A DNA stretch of 64,000 bases from Myxococcales bacterium (GCA_016703425.1 JADJCA010000002.1:248001-312000), one strand, 5' to 3'; positions 1 to 9,185 are shown, counted from the first letter of the stretch. The notes: generated from the sequence alone by a model not told the origin. Numbers and translations are program-made.

Positions 1-120
1 CCGTCCAAGGTCGGTGGCGAACGTTCGTACCGAACCCCGTTGATCTTGTGCTGCCCCTTGGCGGACCGTGAGCCTCCGCGTGCACTCCCCTCGTCGCTCT
101 CGCGTACCATTCGGGCCCCA

Positions 121-642
121 ATGCCCCTCTCCCCTCCCCTCGGCGAGCCCCCGGAGCGCGTGCGCGAGCTCCTCGCTCCGCTTCGTCACGAATTCTCCGT
201 GGCATTGCATACTGCAGGCAACGCCTTCGCCGTCGGCGCCGTCATTCGCGTGGCGCACAACTTTCTCGCGCGGGAAGTCCTGCTCCTCGGCGACGAGCCC
301 TTCTACGAGAAGGCCTCCATGGGCATGGAGAAGTACGAGACGATCCACACGCTCACCGACGAAGCCGCGCTCCGCGCACACGTGGCCGGTCGGCCCGTGT
401 GGGCCATCGAGAAGGACTTCGCGCGGCGAAGCCTCTACGACGTCACCGAGTTTCCGAAGGACGTCGTCTTCCTCTTCGGCAGCGAACGCTTCGGCCTCAC
501 GCGCGAGACCTGCGACGCGTGCGACGACGTCATCGGCATTCCCATCTACGGCGTAAACCAGTCGCTACCGCTCGCCGTGGCCTCGGGCATCGTCATGAAC
601 GCGTGGGCCGAGCGCCACGCCCGCGCGGCACGGCCGCGCTAA
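121..642 (+). CDS. SPOUT (TrmH/SpoU) family RNA 2'-O-methyltransferase
   Basis: Predicted S-adenosylmethionine-dependent 2'-O-ribose methyltransferase acting on tRNA or rRNA in the cytoplasm. The 173-residue product carries the three SpoU motifs in order: an N-terminal NAFAVGAVIRVAHNF-type motif (around residues 34-48), FLFGSERFGLT in the middle, and IPIYGVNQSLPLAVAS near the C-terminus, which together form the trefoil-knot cofactor site. The length fits single-domain SPOUT enzymes. I chose the ATG at 121 because the longer reading frame from 40 adds only low-complexity sequence; neither start has a clear Shine-Dalgarno. The exact substrate (for example TrmL-like versus TrmH-like) cannot be decided from sequence alone. 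Confidence 0.85.
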   Translation: MPLSPPLGEPPERVRELLAPLRHEFSVALHTAGNAFAVGAVIRVAHNFLAREVLLLGDEPFYEKASMGMEKYETIHTLTDEAALRAHVAGRPVWAIEKDFARRSLYDVTEFPKDVVFLFGSERFGLTRETCDACDDVIGIPIYGVNQSLPLAVASGIVMNAWAERHARAARPR

Positions 643-691
643 GTGCGTCCGCGCCTCGACCGGCCCAGTGGTGCGCTGCTAGGCTTTCCCG

Positions 692-1252
692 ATGGGTGAG
701 GCCGCTCGGAAGACCGCAACCTACGAGGATCTCCTCTCGATCCCTCCGCATCATGTGGGGGAGATCTTGCTGGGCACCTTGTGGTCACACCCGCGTCCGC
801 GCTCGATTCACGCGAGCGCGACGGGCGCGCTCCACGCCGAGCTGGCCCCACGGTTTCGCTTCGGTCGTGGCGGTCCCGGCGGGTGGATGATTCTCGAGGC
901 GCCTGAGCTTCATCTCGCCGCCGACGTCTTGGTCCCGGATCTTGCCGCTTGGCGACGCACGCGCATGCCCGAGATGCCCGACACTCCCCACTTCGAGCTC
1001 GCCCCCGATTGGGTGTGCGAGGTGCTTTCGCCGAGCACGGCCAAGGTCGACCGCACCGACAAGATGACCATCGACGCGCGAGAAGGCGTGACGCACGTTT
1101 GGCATGTCGATCCCGCCGCACTGACGCTGGAGATCTTCCGCCTCGAGGGTCCGCACTACGTGCGGCTCGGTGCGTACCGAGACGCAGCTCGCGTACAGGC
1201 CGAGCCCTTCGACACCTTTGAACTCGAGCTCGAGTTTCTCTGGGCGCGTTAG
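692..1252 (+). CDS. Uma2 family (DUF820) PD-(D/E)XK-like protein
   Basis: The 186-residue product resembles the Uma2/DUF820 family, a restriction-endonuclease-fold group of uncertain function that is expanded in cyanobacteria and myxobacteria. The sequence shows the family core: a PDLAAW strand, then PDWVCEVLSPST (putative metal-binding Glu), a downstream DRTDKM lysine region, and GVTHVWHVDP. The C-terminus is the usual strand-rich tail. It lies 49 bases after the methyltransferase gene and 3 bases before the next gene, all on the plus strand, so cotranscription is plausible. No partner nuclease or methylase is adjacent, so a restriction role is not supported. Confidence 0.8.
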   Translation: MGEAARKTATYEDLLSIPPHHVGEILLGTLWSHPRPRSIHASATGALHAELAPRFRFGRGGPGGWMILEAPELHLAADVLVPDLAAWRRTRMPEMPDTPHFELAPDWVCEVLSPSTAKVDRTDKMTIDAREGVTHVWHVDPAALTLEIFRLEGPHYVRLGAYRDAARVQAEPFDTFELELEFLWAR

Positions 1253-1255
1253 GTC

Positions 1256-2212
1256 GTGCGTGCTCGCGCCTTCTCGCTGATGTCATTCGCTCTCGCCGCG
1301 GCGACGCTCACCTGCGTCGAGACGCGCCCCTTGCCTCCTTGCGATCCATCGTCGGCGCTCACGGTCCCGCCGCGCGATCCCTCCGCGGCCGTCGTCGTCG
1401 CCGCCGGTGACATCGCCGATTGCCCCGCGGGCCACCAAGACGAGACCGCCGCGCTCGTGGAGCGCATCGCGCCGGACGCTGTGCTCACGCTCGGCGACAC
1501 TGTGTATCCAAACGGCTCGCTCGACGACTTCCTCGATTGCTACGGCCCGTCGTGGGGCCGCTTTCGGTCGATCACGCGCCCCGCCGTCGGCAACCACGAC
1601 TACCACGCGGCGCACGCGGGGCCGTTCTACGCCTACTTCTGCGGCGCGGCGGGGCCACCCTTTCGCGGCTACACGAGCTTCGACATCGGCACCTGGCACG
1701 TCGTCGTCTTGAACAGCAACTGCGGGCCCGACATCGATCTGCCCGAAGGCACGAGCGACGAGTTCGGAGGCTGCGGCGCTGACTCGCCCCAAGCGAAGTG
1801 GCTTCGTGACGATCTGCGCGCCCACCCGAATCGCTGCACGTTGGCGATGATGCATCACCCGCGCTTCACCTCGAGTCGCTACGGCAACCACCCTTTCGTG
1901 CAGGACCTTTGGTCGGTCCTCTACGAAGGCGGCGTCGACGTGGCGCTGGGCGGTCACGCGCACCTCTACGAGCGACTCGCGCCCATGACGCCCGACGGCA
2001 CCATCGACGACGCGCGCGGCGTTCGCTCCTTCGTTGTTGGAACCGGAGGACGGTACCTCGTCCCCTTTGGCAACACGGTGGCGGGGAGCGAGCGACGCGA
2101 CAACGAGAGCTTTGGCGTCCTGCGGCTCGTGCTTCGGCCTGACGCCGCGGACTACTCCTTCGTGGCTGTCGAGGGTCGCGTCATCGACGAAGGGAGCTTC
2201 GCTTGTCACTGA
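1256..2212 (+). CDS. Secreted calcineurin-like metallophosphoesterase
   Basis: Predicted exported metallophosphoesterase (purple acid phosphatase-like). The 318-residue protein has an N-terminal hydrophobic segment consistent with a signal peptide ending near a Cys (about residue 20), then the metal-binding motifs in order: AAGDIADC, LTLGDTVY, PAVGNHDY, MHHPR and GGHAHLYER. These supply the Asp, Asn and His ligands of a dinuclear metal centre. The listed start is GTG at 1256, three bases after the upstream stop; an ATG at 1280 would give a shorter signal peptide and is a real alternative. It overlaps the next gene by 10 bases. Substrate unknown. Confidence 0.8.
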   Translation: MRARAFSLMSFALAAATLTCVETRPLPPCDPSSALTVPPRDPSAAVVVAAGDIADCPAGHQDETAALVERIAPDAVLTLGDTVYPNGSLDDFLDCYGPSWGRFRSITRPAVGNHDYHAAHAGPFYAYFCGAAGPPFRGYTSFDIGTWHVVVLNSNCGPDIDLPEGTSDEFGGCGADSPQAKWLRDDLRAHPNRCTLAMMHHPRFTSSRYGNHPFVQDLWSVLYEGGVDVALGGHAHLYERLAPMTPDGTIDDARGVRSFVVGTGGRYLVPFGNTVAGSERRDNESFGVLRLVLRPDAADYSFVAVEGRVIDEGSFACH

Positions 2213-2787
2213 AGGGGCGACTCACCCTGGTCGGCACGCTTGCGGTCTTGCTCGCGACGCCTCGCGCGGCGCTCGCGGACGAGATCGCGCCGCAGGCGAG
2301 GCGCGTCGCCTTCACGTTCGATTCGCGCATCGGATACGGCGCCACCTTCACAACAGGCCAACCGTTCCTCGGCGCCGGCACCGGCCTAGCCGTTGGTATG
2401 ACGCTGCCGTCGCGGTTTCACTTCGAGCTCGGCGCGCTCGCTCACCTCGGCAGCGCGAAGGCAGCGGTGGGCCCCGGCGCCACGTTCCACGCGCGGTATG
2501 CGTCGTTCTTGGGTCTCGCGGGCGCCGGCTACGACTGGTCACTCGCGCGCGCGCTTGTCCTCCGTCCGTCGCTCGTGGCGGGAGGGATTCTGATCGCGGG
2601 CAGCACCCAAGTCGGCACCGAGAGAGAGCGCGACGTACGCCCGCTCTTTCTTGTGGGCCCCTCCTTGGCGTGCCTCGTTCGCTTCGGTCGCTTTCACGCT
2701 GGCGCCGACGCGACCGCGTTCTTCGTCCCCGCACGCGTCGCCGCGCCCGTGGCAACGACATACGCGCTCTTCGGTTTCGAGCAATGA
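2203..2787 (+). CDS. Exported hypothetical protein, outer-membrane beta-barrel-like
   Basis: Not assigned to a named family. The 194-residue product starts with a convincing Sec signal peptide (TLVGTLAVLLATPRAALA, cleavage near ALA-D at about residue 26). It continues with alternating hydrophobic and polar stretches rich in Gly and aromatic residues, as in small outer-membrane barrels. The start is a TTG at 2203 overlapping the stop of the phosphoesterase gene by 10 bases, which suggests translational coupling. A porin-like or lipid-binding role is only inference. Confidence 0.6.
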   Translation: MSLKGRLTLVGTLAVLLATPRAALADEIAPQARRVAFTFDSRIGYGATFTTGQPFLGAGTGLAVGMTLPSRFHFELGALAHLGSAKAAVGPGATFHARYASFLGLAGAGYDWSLARALVLRPSLVAGGILIAGSTQVGTERERDVRPLFLVGPSLACLVRFGRFHAGADATAFFVPARVAAPVATTYALFGFEQ

Positions 2788-2920
2788 CGATGGCAACGCG
2801 CACCTGCCCGGCCGCAACGTGAGGGCGTTTTCGGGAGCGAGGGTACAGTGACAGCATAGTATTGCAGTGGCAGCCGTCGTACCCTGCCAGTTCAAGTTGA
2901 ACCGGCCAGGAGAGTTCGTC

Positions 2921-5341
2921 ATGCGATGGTCCCGATTGCCCTTGTGCGTTGCAGTGCTCACCGCCGCCGCCGCTGCGAGCGCCTTGCCGGGCTGCAGCAG
3001 CGACGAGGCGGCAACGCCTAGCGGTCTGCGCTGCGGACCAGGCACGGGTGAAGTGGCCGGCGAGTGCGTCGCTGGCGCGATCGGTGAGGACGGCGGAGCC
3101 GGGGCCGACGGTGGAACGACATCAGGAGATGGCGGTGCGCTCAAGTGCGGCGCGGGAACGCTCGAGGTCAACGGCGAGTGCGTCGTCGCGTCCACGGCTC
3201 CGGTCACGGCACCCGCGGGGCCGACCCTCGCCGCAGGAATGCAGACGGTCTGCGCCGTCACGGCCTCGGGCGGCGTCAAGTGCTGGGGCGAAGGTGACAA
3301 CGGTCAGCTCGGAGACGGCCTGCAACGTCAATCGGGTACGGTCGTGGTTGCCTCGACGGCAGAGGCCGACGGCGGGGTCGGCGCTCCGCTGAGCAACGTC
3401 AAGGCCGTCGCCGCGGGCAGCGACAACGCGTGCGCGCTCACCCAAGCGGGTGCGGTCTATTGTTGGGGCGGGAGTTCGGGGCTCGGACTTGGCGCCTACG
3501 ACGACGCTTACACGGCGCGACTCATTCCTTCGCTGGCCTCGCGCGTCTCACGACTCGCCATGGGTTCCGGTCACGCCTGCGTCATCGTTGACGGCACCGT
3601 CAAGTGCTGGGGCGACAACTCTTCCGGCGAGGCCGCGCAGCCACCGAGCCAGGACGGAACCTACGTTCCCTTCGACGTCGCCGGGCTCCCCGGTCCCGCA
3701 GTGGAGTTGTCACTTGGCCAACGGCACACGTGCGCGACCCTGCAAAGCGGCAAGGTCTTCTGTTGGGGCGACAACGAGGACGGCAAGCTCGGCGACGGTA
3801 CGACCGCGCAATCGAACAGCCCGAAGGAACCGGTGCTGGTCAACGTCACCGGCGCGGTCGGTAAGGTCATCGCCACCTATGACAGCACCTTCGTCCTTGG
3901 TGGCGCGGGCGCGGTCTTCGCGACGGGAACGAACAACTACGGTGAGCTCGGTCTCGGCAACGACGACGGCGTCTTTCTTCCATCGGCGGCGCCACTTTTC
4001 GCCGGCGCAACCAGCGTCGCAAGTGGTCGGTACTTTTCCTGCGCCCTCTTCGGCGGCACGGTGAAGTGCGTCGGTCGGAACCAAGCAGGTCAGCTCGGCG
4101 ACGGCACCAAGACCGACAAGATGTCCGCCCTCGCCGACGCGCAGGGCCTCACCGACGCGACCGAAATCGTTGCCGGCGACGACTTCGCATGCGCCAAGCG
4201 CTCCTCCGGGGAGATTCGCTGCTGGGGCTCCAACGACACGGGTCAGCTCGGCATCGGCCTCAGCCGCACGCAGGCAACGCCCTTCCCGCTCAGCGCTTCT
4301 TACGCGCACATGGCAGCGGGCAACAACGTCGGTTGCGGCATCACATCGGCGGGTGCGCTTCGATGTGCGGGCCTTGACAGCGGCGGGCTCGGGACCGGTA
4401 CGGCGACCTACGTGACGCTGCCCGCGCCCGCGACCGTGTCGGGTCTGTCGACCGGGGTGACCGGCGTCACGGTGGGGCAAGACTTCACGTGCGCGCTCCA
4501 CGCGGGTGCGGCCAAGTGTTGGGGCCAGAACTCCCAGGGTCAGCTTGGGATCGGTGGCAGCGCGGCTTCGCTCTCACCCACACAGGTCACGGGGCTCGAT
4601 GCGAACGTGACGGACATCGCAGCGGGACGCCAAGCGTTCGCCTGTGCGGTCCAAAGCGGCGCTGCCAAGTGTTGGGGCCAGAACTCCTACGGCCAACTCG
4701 GCAATGGCTCGAACGCAGCGAGCTCAACGCAGGTCCAGGTAACCGGACTCGACTCGGGCGTCACGCGAGTTTGCACATCGTCGCAGTTTGCGTGCGCGGT
4801 GCAGGGCGGCGCCGTGAAGTGCTGGGGCCAGAACTACAACGGCGTACTGGCGACCAAGAACACGTCGAACACGCCATTCGCGATTGCTGCCCTCGACAGC
4901 GGGGTGACACACCTCGCCTGCGGCAACGACTTCGCGTGCGTGATTCAGGCGGGAGCGGTGAAGTGTTGGGGGGCTAACGGCTACGGCCAACTGGGCGACG
5001 GCGGCACCGCGTCGACGCCGACGCCGGCGACCGTCTCCGGACTGGCAAGCGGAGCGACCCTGCTCGCAGCCGGCGACTACCACGCCTGCGCCTACGACGG
5101 CACCTCGCTCCGCTGCTGGGGATACAACCAACAGGGCGCGATTGGTGTGCCGGGCCCCAACAGGTCATCACCGGTGGTGGTGCCCGGCGTCTCGGGCCTG
5201 ATCGCGCTGAGCGCTGGCCGAGCGAGCACGATGGCGTCAAGCGGGACCGCCACGTGGGCGTGGGGCGACAATCGCTACCAGCAGCTCCACACGCAGGTGC
5301 CGGCTCAGTCGCTCGTGCCGGTGGCTGTCGTGGGCTTCTGA
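2921..5341 (+). CDS. RCC1-repeat lipoprotein (14 repeats)
   Basis: Predicted surface or periplasmic lipoprotein of 806 residues. A lipoprotein signal ends at LPGC (about residue 25). Two short Cys motifs of the form CG-GT--V-GECV follow, and then a long array of RCC1 repeats. I count 14 copies of the signature (KCWGEGDNGQLGDG and variants such as FCWGDNEDGKLGDG, RCWGSNDTGQLGIG and KCWGANGYGQLGDG). RCC1 propellers have seven blades, so two tandem propellers are expected. I chose the ATG at 2921 because AGGAGAG lies 7 bases upstream and the signal peptide begins there; an in-frame GTG at 2867 only adds 18 residues. Ligand unknown; myxobacterial genomes often carry several such proteins. A shorter paralogue lies at 55144. 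Confidence 0.85.
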   Translation: MRWSRLPLCVAVLTAAAAASALPGCSSDEAATPSGLRCGPGTGEVAGECVAGAIGEDGGAGADGGTTSGDGGALKCGAGTLEVNGECVVASTAPVTAPAGPTLAAGMQTVCAVTASGGVKCWGEGDNGQLGDGLQRQSGTVVVASTAEADGGVGAPLSNVKAVAAGSDNACALTQAGAVYCWGGSSGLGLGAYDDAYTARLIPSLASRVSRLAMGSGHACVIVDGTVKCWGDNSSGEAAQPPSQDGTYVPFDVAGLPGPAVELSLGQRHTCATLQSGKVFCWGDNEDGKLGDGTTAQSNSPKEPVLVNVTGAVGKVIATYDSTFVLGGAGAVFATGTNNYGELGLGNDDGVFLPSAAPLFAGATSVASGRYFSCALFGGTVKCVGRNQAGQLGDGTKTDKMSALADAQGLTDATEIVAGDDFACAKRSSGEIRCWGSNDTGQLGIGLSRTQATPFPLSASYAHMAAGNNVGCGITSAGALRCAGLDSGGLGTGTATYVTLPAPATVSGLSTGVTGVTVGQDFTCALHAGAAKCWGQNSQGQLGIGGSAASLSPTQVTGLDANVTDIAAGRQAFACAVQSGAAKCWGQNSYGQLGNGSNAASSTQVQVTGLDSGVTRVCTSSQFACAVQGGAVKCWGQNYNGVLATKNTSNTPFAIAALDSGVTHLACGNDFACVIQAGAVKCWGANGYGQLGDGGTASTPTPATVSGLASGATLLAAGDYHACAYDGTSLRCWGYNQQGAIGVPGPNRSSPVVVPGVSGLIALSAGRASTMASSGTATWAWGDNRYQQLHTQVPAQSLVPVAVVGF

Positions 5342-5350
5342 CACGGAGCT

Positions 5351-5374
5351 GGCCCTCGTAAACCTACGAGGGCC
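5351..5374. terminator. Bidirectional hairpin between convergent genes
   Basis: A perfect 10-base-pair inverted repeat (GGCCCTCGTA, loop AACC, TACGAGGGCC) lies between the stop of the RCC1 gene (5341) and the stop of the CBS gene (5383). It is symmetric and could end transcripts from both sides. Neither flank has a U-tract, so it may act only as an mRNA 3' end stabiliser. Confidence 0.55.
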
Positions 5375-5382
5375 GCCGCGGC

Positions 5383-5805
5383 CTAGCCTCGAACCTCGTT
5401 TCGCGCGAGCTGAAAGAGGACGTTCGCCGCTCGTCGCGCGTCCTCGTAGCGCGCGAGATCCGCGACGCCGATCACACCGCGGGGCCGATCGTCGTCATCG
5501 CACACGATGACGTAGTGACTCCCCGATTCGATCATCTTCGCTTCGGCCTCAACGACGTCGTCGCCCAAGCGGCAGCGCACCGCGCCCCGGGCGATCCGCG
5601 ACAGGTGCACCTCGTTGGGCGCGCCACCGGCGAGAATCTCGTGAACGAGGTCGCGCTCGGTCACGACGCCGGCCAACCGCCCGCTGTCGTCCACGACGGG
5701 AATGATGCCGACGCGGCCATCCCGCATGAGACGGGCAGCTCTCACGGCCGTGTCAGTGCGCATGGCCGTAACGACCGGGTGCTGCATGAAATGCTCGCAA
5801 TGCAT
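5383..5805 (-). CDS. CBS-domain pair protein
   Basis: A 140-residue cytoplasmic protein made almost only of two CBS domains (Bateman module). It begins with a typical CBS start (HPVVTAMRTDTAVRAARLM, then VGIIPVVDDSGRLAGVVTERDL). The second copy has the pattern VVEAEAKMIESGSHYVIV and GVIGVADL. Such stand-alone pairs bind adenosyl ligands (AMP, ATP or SAM) and act as energy sensors or regulate a partner. No transporter or enzyme partner is adjacent, so the target is unknown. It is convergent with the RCC1 gene. Confidence 0.85.
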   Translation of the reverse strand: MHCEHFMQHPVVTAMRTDTAVRAARLMRDGRVGIIPVVDDSGRLAGVVTERDLVHEILAGGAPNEVHLSRIARGAVRCRLGDDVVEAEAKMIESGSHYVIVCDDDDRPRGVIGVADLARYEDARRAANVLFQLARNEVRG

Positions 5806-5921
5806 GGCGACCTCCGCGGCGCTCGGAGCAAGGATGATGCCCGCGTCGCGGCCCGCAATTTTGAGGTTACCCGAGGGCTAACCGCAGAAATCGCTTCGCC
5901 CCGGCGCCAGAGTTGCGCGCC

Positions 5922-6683
5922 TCATGAACGCCGCTTGGGCATGGCCATGAGGTCGTCGTGGACGTTTCGCACCGAGTCCGGCACCGTCGCGTCGTGGCTG
6001 CCTCCAATCCTGTCGCGGGCACGCAGCCAGCGCTCGCCATCGACTGTGGTGTCGCGCGCTGTCGTCGGGCGGCGCGCCTCGAAGCGTTCGCACACCGTCG
6101 TAGGCTCCGATGACGGGACGGCTCTGGAGATGCCGTGCTTACGCGAGCGCGCTTGCGCCGCCGCGGCCTCCAGCGCACTGGCCGCCCCAAGCCGACGCGG
6201 CGGCGGAGGCGATTCCGTCTCCGATACCGCCAAGACGCGCGGCGACGACGCCAGCGGAAGGCGCGCGACATTCGAGGGCCGGCGGCGCGGTCGTGGTGGC
6301 GTGGGAGGCACGGGCGCCATGGCTCGTCGCGAACGGGGACGCGAGCTAAGGGCGACCGTGGCAGCCAACGCCACGTCGCTGTCCATGGCGTCGGCGACCG
6401 ACATCAAGTCGCCCGCGAGCACGCGCTCCTGCGCCACCTCGAGTCGTTCGAGCATGAAGAGCGCGACCGCGGCGGCCACGAGAAACGCTCGCCACTCGAG
6501 CCACGAAGGCGGCGCCCCTAGGCCCACGATCAAGAGGAGCGGAAACCCGAGAGCCCGGGCCGCGGCGAGCGCCACCCGCAGGCGGCGACGCGAAGAGCGA
6601 GGCGGAATGCGAGGCGGCGGCGTTGCCGCGCGACGTGAGCTTCGGTCAAAGCGCCAGCGGTCGGACCAGGCTCCAGGAATCAT
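5922..6683 (-). CDS. Hypothetical Arg/Pro-rich membrane-anchored protein
   Basis: I do not recognise this gene. From the ATG at 6683 it encodes 253 residues: a basic N-terminus, one or two hydrophobic segments around residues 45-77 (GFPLLLIVGLG, then FLVAAAVALFML), an acidic helix, and a long Arg/Pro/Ser-rich tail. Codon third positions are strongly GC-biased in this frame, which supports it over the competing plus-strand frame. A peripheral or division-associated membrane anchor is possible, but there is no homology-based evidence. It lies 55 bases downstream of the GNAT gene on the same strand. Confidence 0.45.
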   Translation of the reverse strand: MIPGAWSDRWRFDRSSRRAATPPPRIPPRSSRRRLRVALAAARALGFPLLLIVGLGAPPSWLEWRAFLVAAAVALFMLERLEVAQERVLAGDLMSVADAMDSDVALAATVALSSRPRSRRAMAPVPPTPPRPRRRPSNVARLPLASSPRVLAVSETESPPPPRRLGAASALEAAAAQARSRKHGISRAVPSSEPTTVCERFEARRPTTARDTTVDGERWLRARDRIGGSHDATVPDSVRNVHDDLMAMPKRRS

Positions 6684-6738
6684 CGTGGGTCCATCGGCGC
6701 CGGCCGCCCGCGAGTTGCGTAGCGGCGGTGCGAATCCG

Positions 6739-7245
6739 CTATTTTTCCCGAGCGCCCAACGCACGTTCAGTGGCTGAGAGCTCGAGGACGTAGCCCCGCG
6801 AGCAGCGCCTTCCGCGAATCTGCGTGTCGTCGCGCACGAACCCTTTTCGTTCGTAGAAGCGAATCGCGTCGAGCATCTCGTGGGTCGTGTCGAGGACGAG
6901 TCGGCGCGCTCCTCGCGCCTTCGCAAAACCGAGCGCCTCGCCGTAGAGTCGAGACCCAAGCCCGGTGCCGCGTGCGCTGCCGTGCAAGTACATCTTGCGC
7001 AATTCGAACGTCGACGGCGTGTCGGCCAGCGGCGCCACACCCGCGGTCCCAACGATTCGGCCGCCTAGCTCTGCGACCCAGAACGCGCCACCGATCGCAG
7101 CGTATGAATCCGGCAATCCGCGAACGGCCTCGTCGGTCTCGCTGCCGGCGCCGAAGGAGAGACCGAACTCGTTGAGTATGAGCGTGATGAGCTCCATAAC
7201 CGTGGGCACGTCTTCGTAAGTCACTGTTCGTACGTGCGTTACCAT
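6739..7245 (-). CDS. GNAT family N-acetyltransferase
   Basis: Predicted acetyl-CoA-dependent N-acetyltransferase of 168 residues. The GNAT fold is visible: strand FWVAELGGRIVGTAGV, then LRKMYL, then the acetyl-CoA pyrophosphate loop SARGTGLGSRLY (R-x-x-G-x-G type), then RLVLDTT and the terminal AIRFYERKGFVR. I take the ATG at 7245; another ATG at 7254 adds three residues, and longer forms run into non-coding-looking sequence. The substrate (amino acid, antibiotic or ribosomal protein) cannot be told from sequence. Confidence 0.85.
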   Translation of the reverse strand: MVTHVRTVTYEDVPTVMELITLILNEFGLSFGAGSETDEAVRGLPDSYAAIGGAFWVAELGGRIVGTAGVAPLADTPSTFELRKMYLHGSARGTGLGSRLYGEALGFAKARGARRLVLDTTHEMLDAIRFYERKGFVRDDTQIRGRRCSRGYVLELSATERALGAREK

Positions 7246-7400
7246 GGCGAGCATCCTAGACGACCAGTGGCGAGTGCCGCGACGGTCGGCGCGTCGTTCG
7301 TCCACGAACGAGACTCCGCGTGGCGCCCTTTGGGCGTCGCCGCGCGGAGCCGATTCGTCAACCGATGCGGCTATGCGATGTGCCCCCGCGGAAGACGAAC

Positions 7401-8213
7401 TCACAATCCGGCGAGGCGCTTTCTGATCTCGGCCTCCTGCGCCGGATCCACCAGGAGCGCTGACTCGCTCAGCGCGACGAGAGGGTTCCCGCTCACGGGC
7501 GGCGCCGACGGCGGACGCGTCGCCCGTGCGATTTGCGCGCGCAGCTCGGCCGCGGCGCGCTCGGCCGGATCGTCGACCCGCGAGAGCGCATCGGCGACGC
7601 ACTTCTGTGCGTGGGCCCGAGCCGACGGGATCGCGACCTCGACCTCCACGAGGGGGCGCGCCGCCAGCACGTTCGCCAGCACGTCGCAGTCCACGTCCGC
7701 GGCAGGCCGAATGGCGGCGAGCGAATCTGCAACGACTCGATCGCCGAAGGTCGCCGCCCTCACGCCAAGGATGCCCGCACCGGCGGCCGGGAGTGCCGTC
7801 GCGCAGGAGAGGAGCAGCATCCAGTTTCGGCGGTGACGCCGATTGACCATCACCGCCGCCAACAGCCCGACGACGCACGCGGGCGCGGCGATGGCCGCAC
7901 CGAGGAGCGCGGGAGCGCGCGCGAGCTCGGCACCTTGCGCGATGGTCTCTTGGATGATGGAGAAGCTCTCGAGCACGCTGTCATAGGGAAAGCGCGACAG
8001 GTAGGCCCGCCGTGCCATGAGCCCGAGGCCCGCGCTGGCCGCCATGACGAGGGTCGCGAAGGCGACGGGGAGCGCAGCGAGGACAGCACCGACGAGTGGG
8101 CGCTTAGCGCGAACCGCAAAGAAGAGCGAGCTGCTTGAAAGGAGGAGAGAGACGCCGAAGAGGGCGAGGTGTTCCAGGTTCATGCCCAATTCATCGGCCG
8201 GGGCGTGAGGCAA
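7401..8213 (-). CDS. Hypothetical polytopic membrane protein
   Basis: Family not recognised. The 270-residue product has about four transmembrane segments: LALFGVSLLLSSSSLFFAV, then AVLAALPVAFATLVMAAS, then LLGAAIAAPACVVGLLAAVMV, then LLLSCATALPAAGAGILGV. A soluble C-terminal half of about 120 residues follows, with a VADALSRVDDPAERAAAELRA helix. The layout recalls MotA/TolQ/ExbB-like proteins, but no diagnostic motif is present. The start is a TTG at 8213 preceded by AGGAGAG at good spacing; an internal ATG at 8183 lacks a ribosome-binding site. Confidence 0.55.
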   Translation of the reverse strand: MPHAPADELGMNLEHLALFGVSLLLSSSSLFFAVRAKRPLVGAVLAALPVAFATLVMAASAGLGLMARRAYLSRFPYDSVLESFSIIQETIAQGAELARAPALLGAAIAAPACVVGLLAAVMVNRRHRRNWMLLLSCATALPAAGAGILGVRAATFGDRVVADSLAAIRPAADVDCDVLANVLAARPLVEVEVAIPSARAHAQKCVADALSRVDDPAERAAAELRAQIARATRPPSAPPVSGNPLVALSESALLVDPAQEAEIRKRLAGL

Positions 8214-8255
8214 GTTGTGTCTCTCTCCTGCCTTTTTGGAGGCCGACGCGCCCTT

Positions 8256-9074
8256 TCAGCCTTGAACCGGGCTCGGCGAGGCCGAGCCTCGGGCGTCGCG
8301 AGCCTCAAGCGCGGCGCGCTCCTTGGCGACGTGGGCGGCGGGCGCGCTCTCCATCAGCCACGCCACGAACTTCACGCCCAGGCCGTAGGCCACGTCTTTC
8401 GCGAGCGATGGGCCTCCGCCGCGACGAACCAGCTCCTTGACGAGCGCGTCGCCGCGACCGTCGGGGGCGACGTGCCTGACCGTACCGTAGGCCTCGAAGG
8501 CGGCGCGCATCCCCGCGTCGCACCGCGCCCGAAGGACGGGCACCACGGCGGCGTCGGGGCCTTGCAGCGCGACGATCATGCGCCCCGCCGCCTCTCCCGA
8601 ATCGTAACGCCCCGCGAGGTGCACACTTCGGAACCCGTCGGGCATTTGGAAGACCGACGCGAGGGCGATGTTCACCGCATCGTTGCCGGACGCGTTTCGT
8701 TGAACTTCCGCCTTGTCGGCGGCGTCCGCGATGTAGTGCTTGAACATGTGAAGCGTGCTGAAGACAGCCGCGCCGCCGACCGCGAGCCCGCCGCCGATCA
8801 TGGCCGCTGTGCGCGTGCCCATGTGCTCTGCGCCGTGGAGGATGAGGTGGCTCACGCCTTCCTCAGCAACCTTCGTCCCGAGAGCCTTGAGCCCTTCGAC
8901 CGCGGCACCATCCTTGAGCGCCTGCCTCTCCGCGCGGAACGACGGCAAATAGGCGCTTGAGCGCAGCGTATCGCCCTCTTTCGATATCCGAACTTCGTGG
9001 GCGACCTTGTCAACGAGCTCTTCGGTCGTCTGCGCAGCGTGTGGGTTGGACTTTTGAGTGGCGGCCACGTTCAT
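8256..9074 (-). CDS. Hypothetical protein with one membrane segment
   Basis: Not recognised. The 272-residue protein begins at an ATG with GGAGG just upstream. It has a polar N-terminal half (helical, HAAQTTEELVDKVAHEV), a single hydrophobic Gly/Ala segment around residues 90-108 (MIGGGLAVGGAAVFSTL), and a folded-looking C-terminal half that contains LAGRYDSGEAAGRMIVALQ and ends in a helix and a Ser/Pro tail. It lies 42 bases upstream of the membrane protein gene on the same strand, so the two may form an operon. It is separated from rpoC by the rpoC terminator. Confidence 0.5.
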   Translation of the reverse strand: MNVAATQKSNPHAAQTTEELVDKVAHEVRISKEGDTLRSSAYLPSFRAERQALKDGAAVEGLKALGTKVAEEGVSHLILHGAEHMGTRTAAMIGGGLAVGGAAVFSTLHMFKHYIADAADKAEVQRNASGNDAVNIALASVFQMPDGFRSVHLAGRYDSGEAAGRMIVALQGPDAAVVPVLRARCDAGMRAAFEAYGTVRHVAPDGRGDALVKELVRRGGGPSLAKDVAYGLGVKFVAWLMESAPAAHVAKERAALEARDARGSASPSPVQG

Positions 9075-9185
9075 GAGAAACCTCCGTGGTCTCTCATCGG
9101 CATCGCTGCAGCGAAAGTTGCGTGGCGCCGGTCGATCCGCAGTCGAGAGTAGGCGTTGCGCTTCGCGCTCGGCGGCGCAGGTGCC

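Noticed and set aside
5515..6777. A 420-codon open frame on the plus strand over the CBS and Arg/Pro-rich genes
   Set aside because: It crosses two genes of opposite strand; the CBS gene is certain and the Arg/Pro-rich gene has a better codon pattern.
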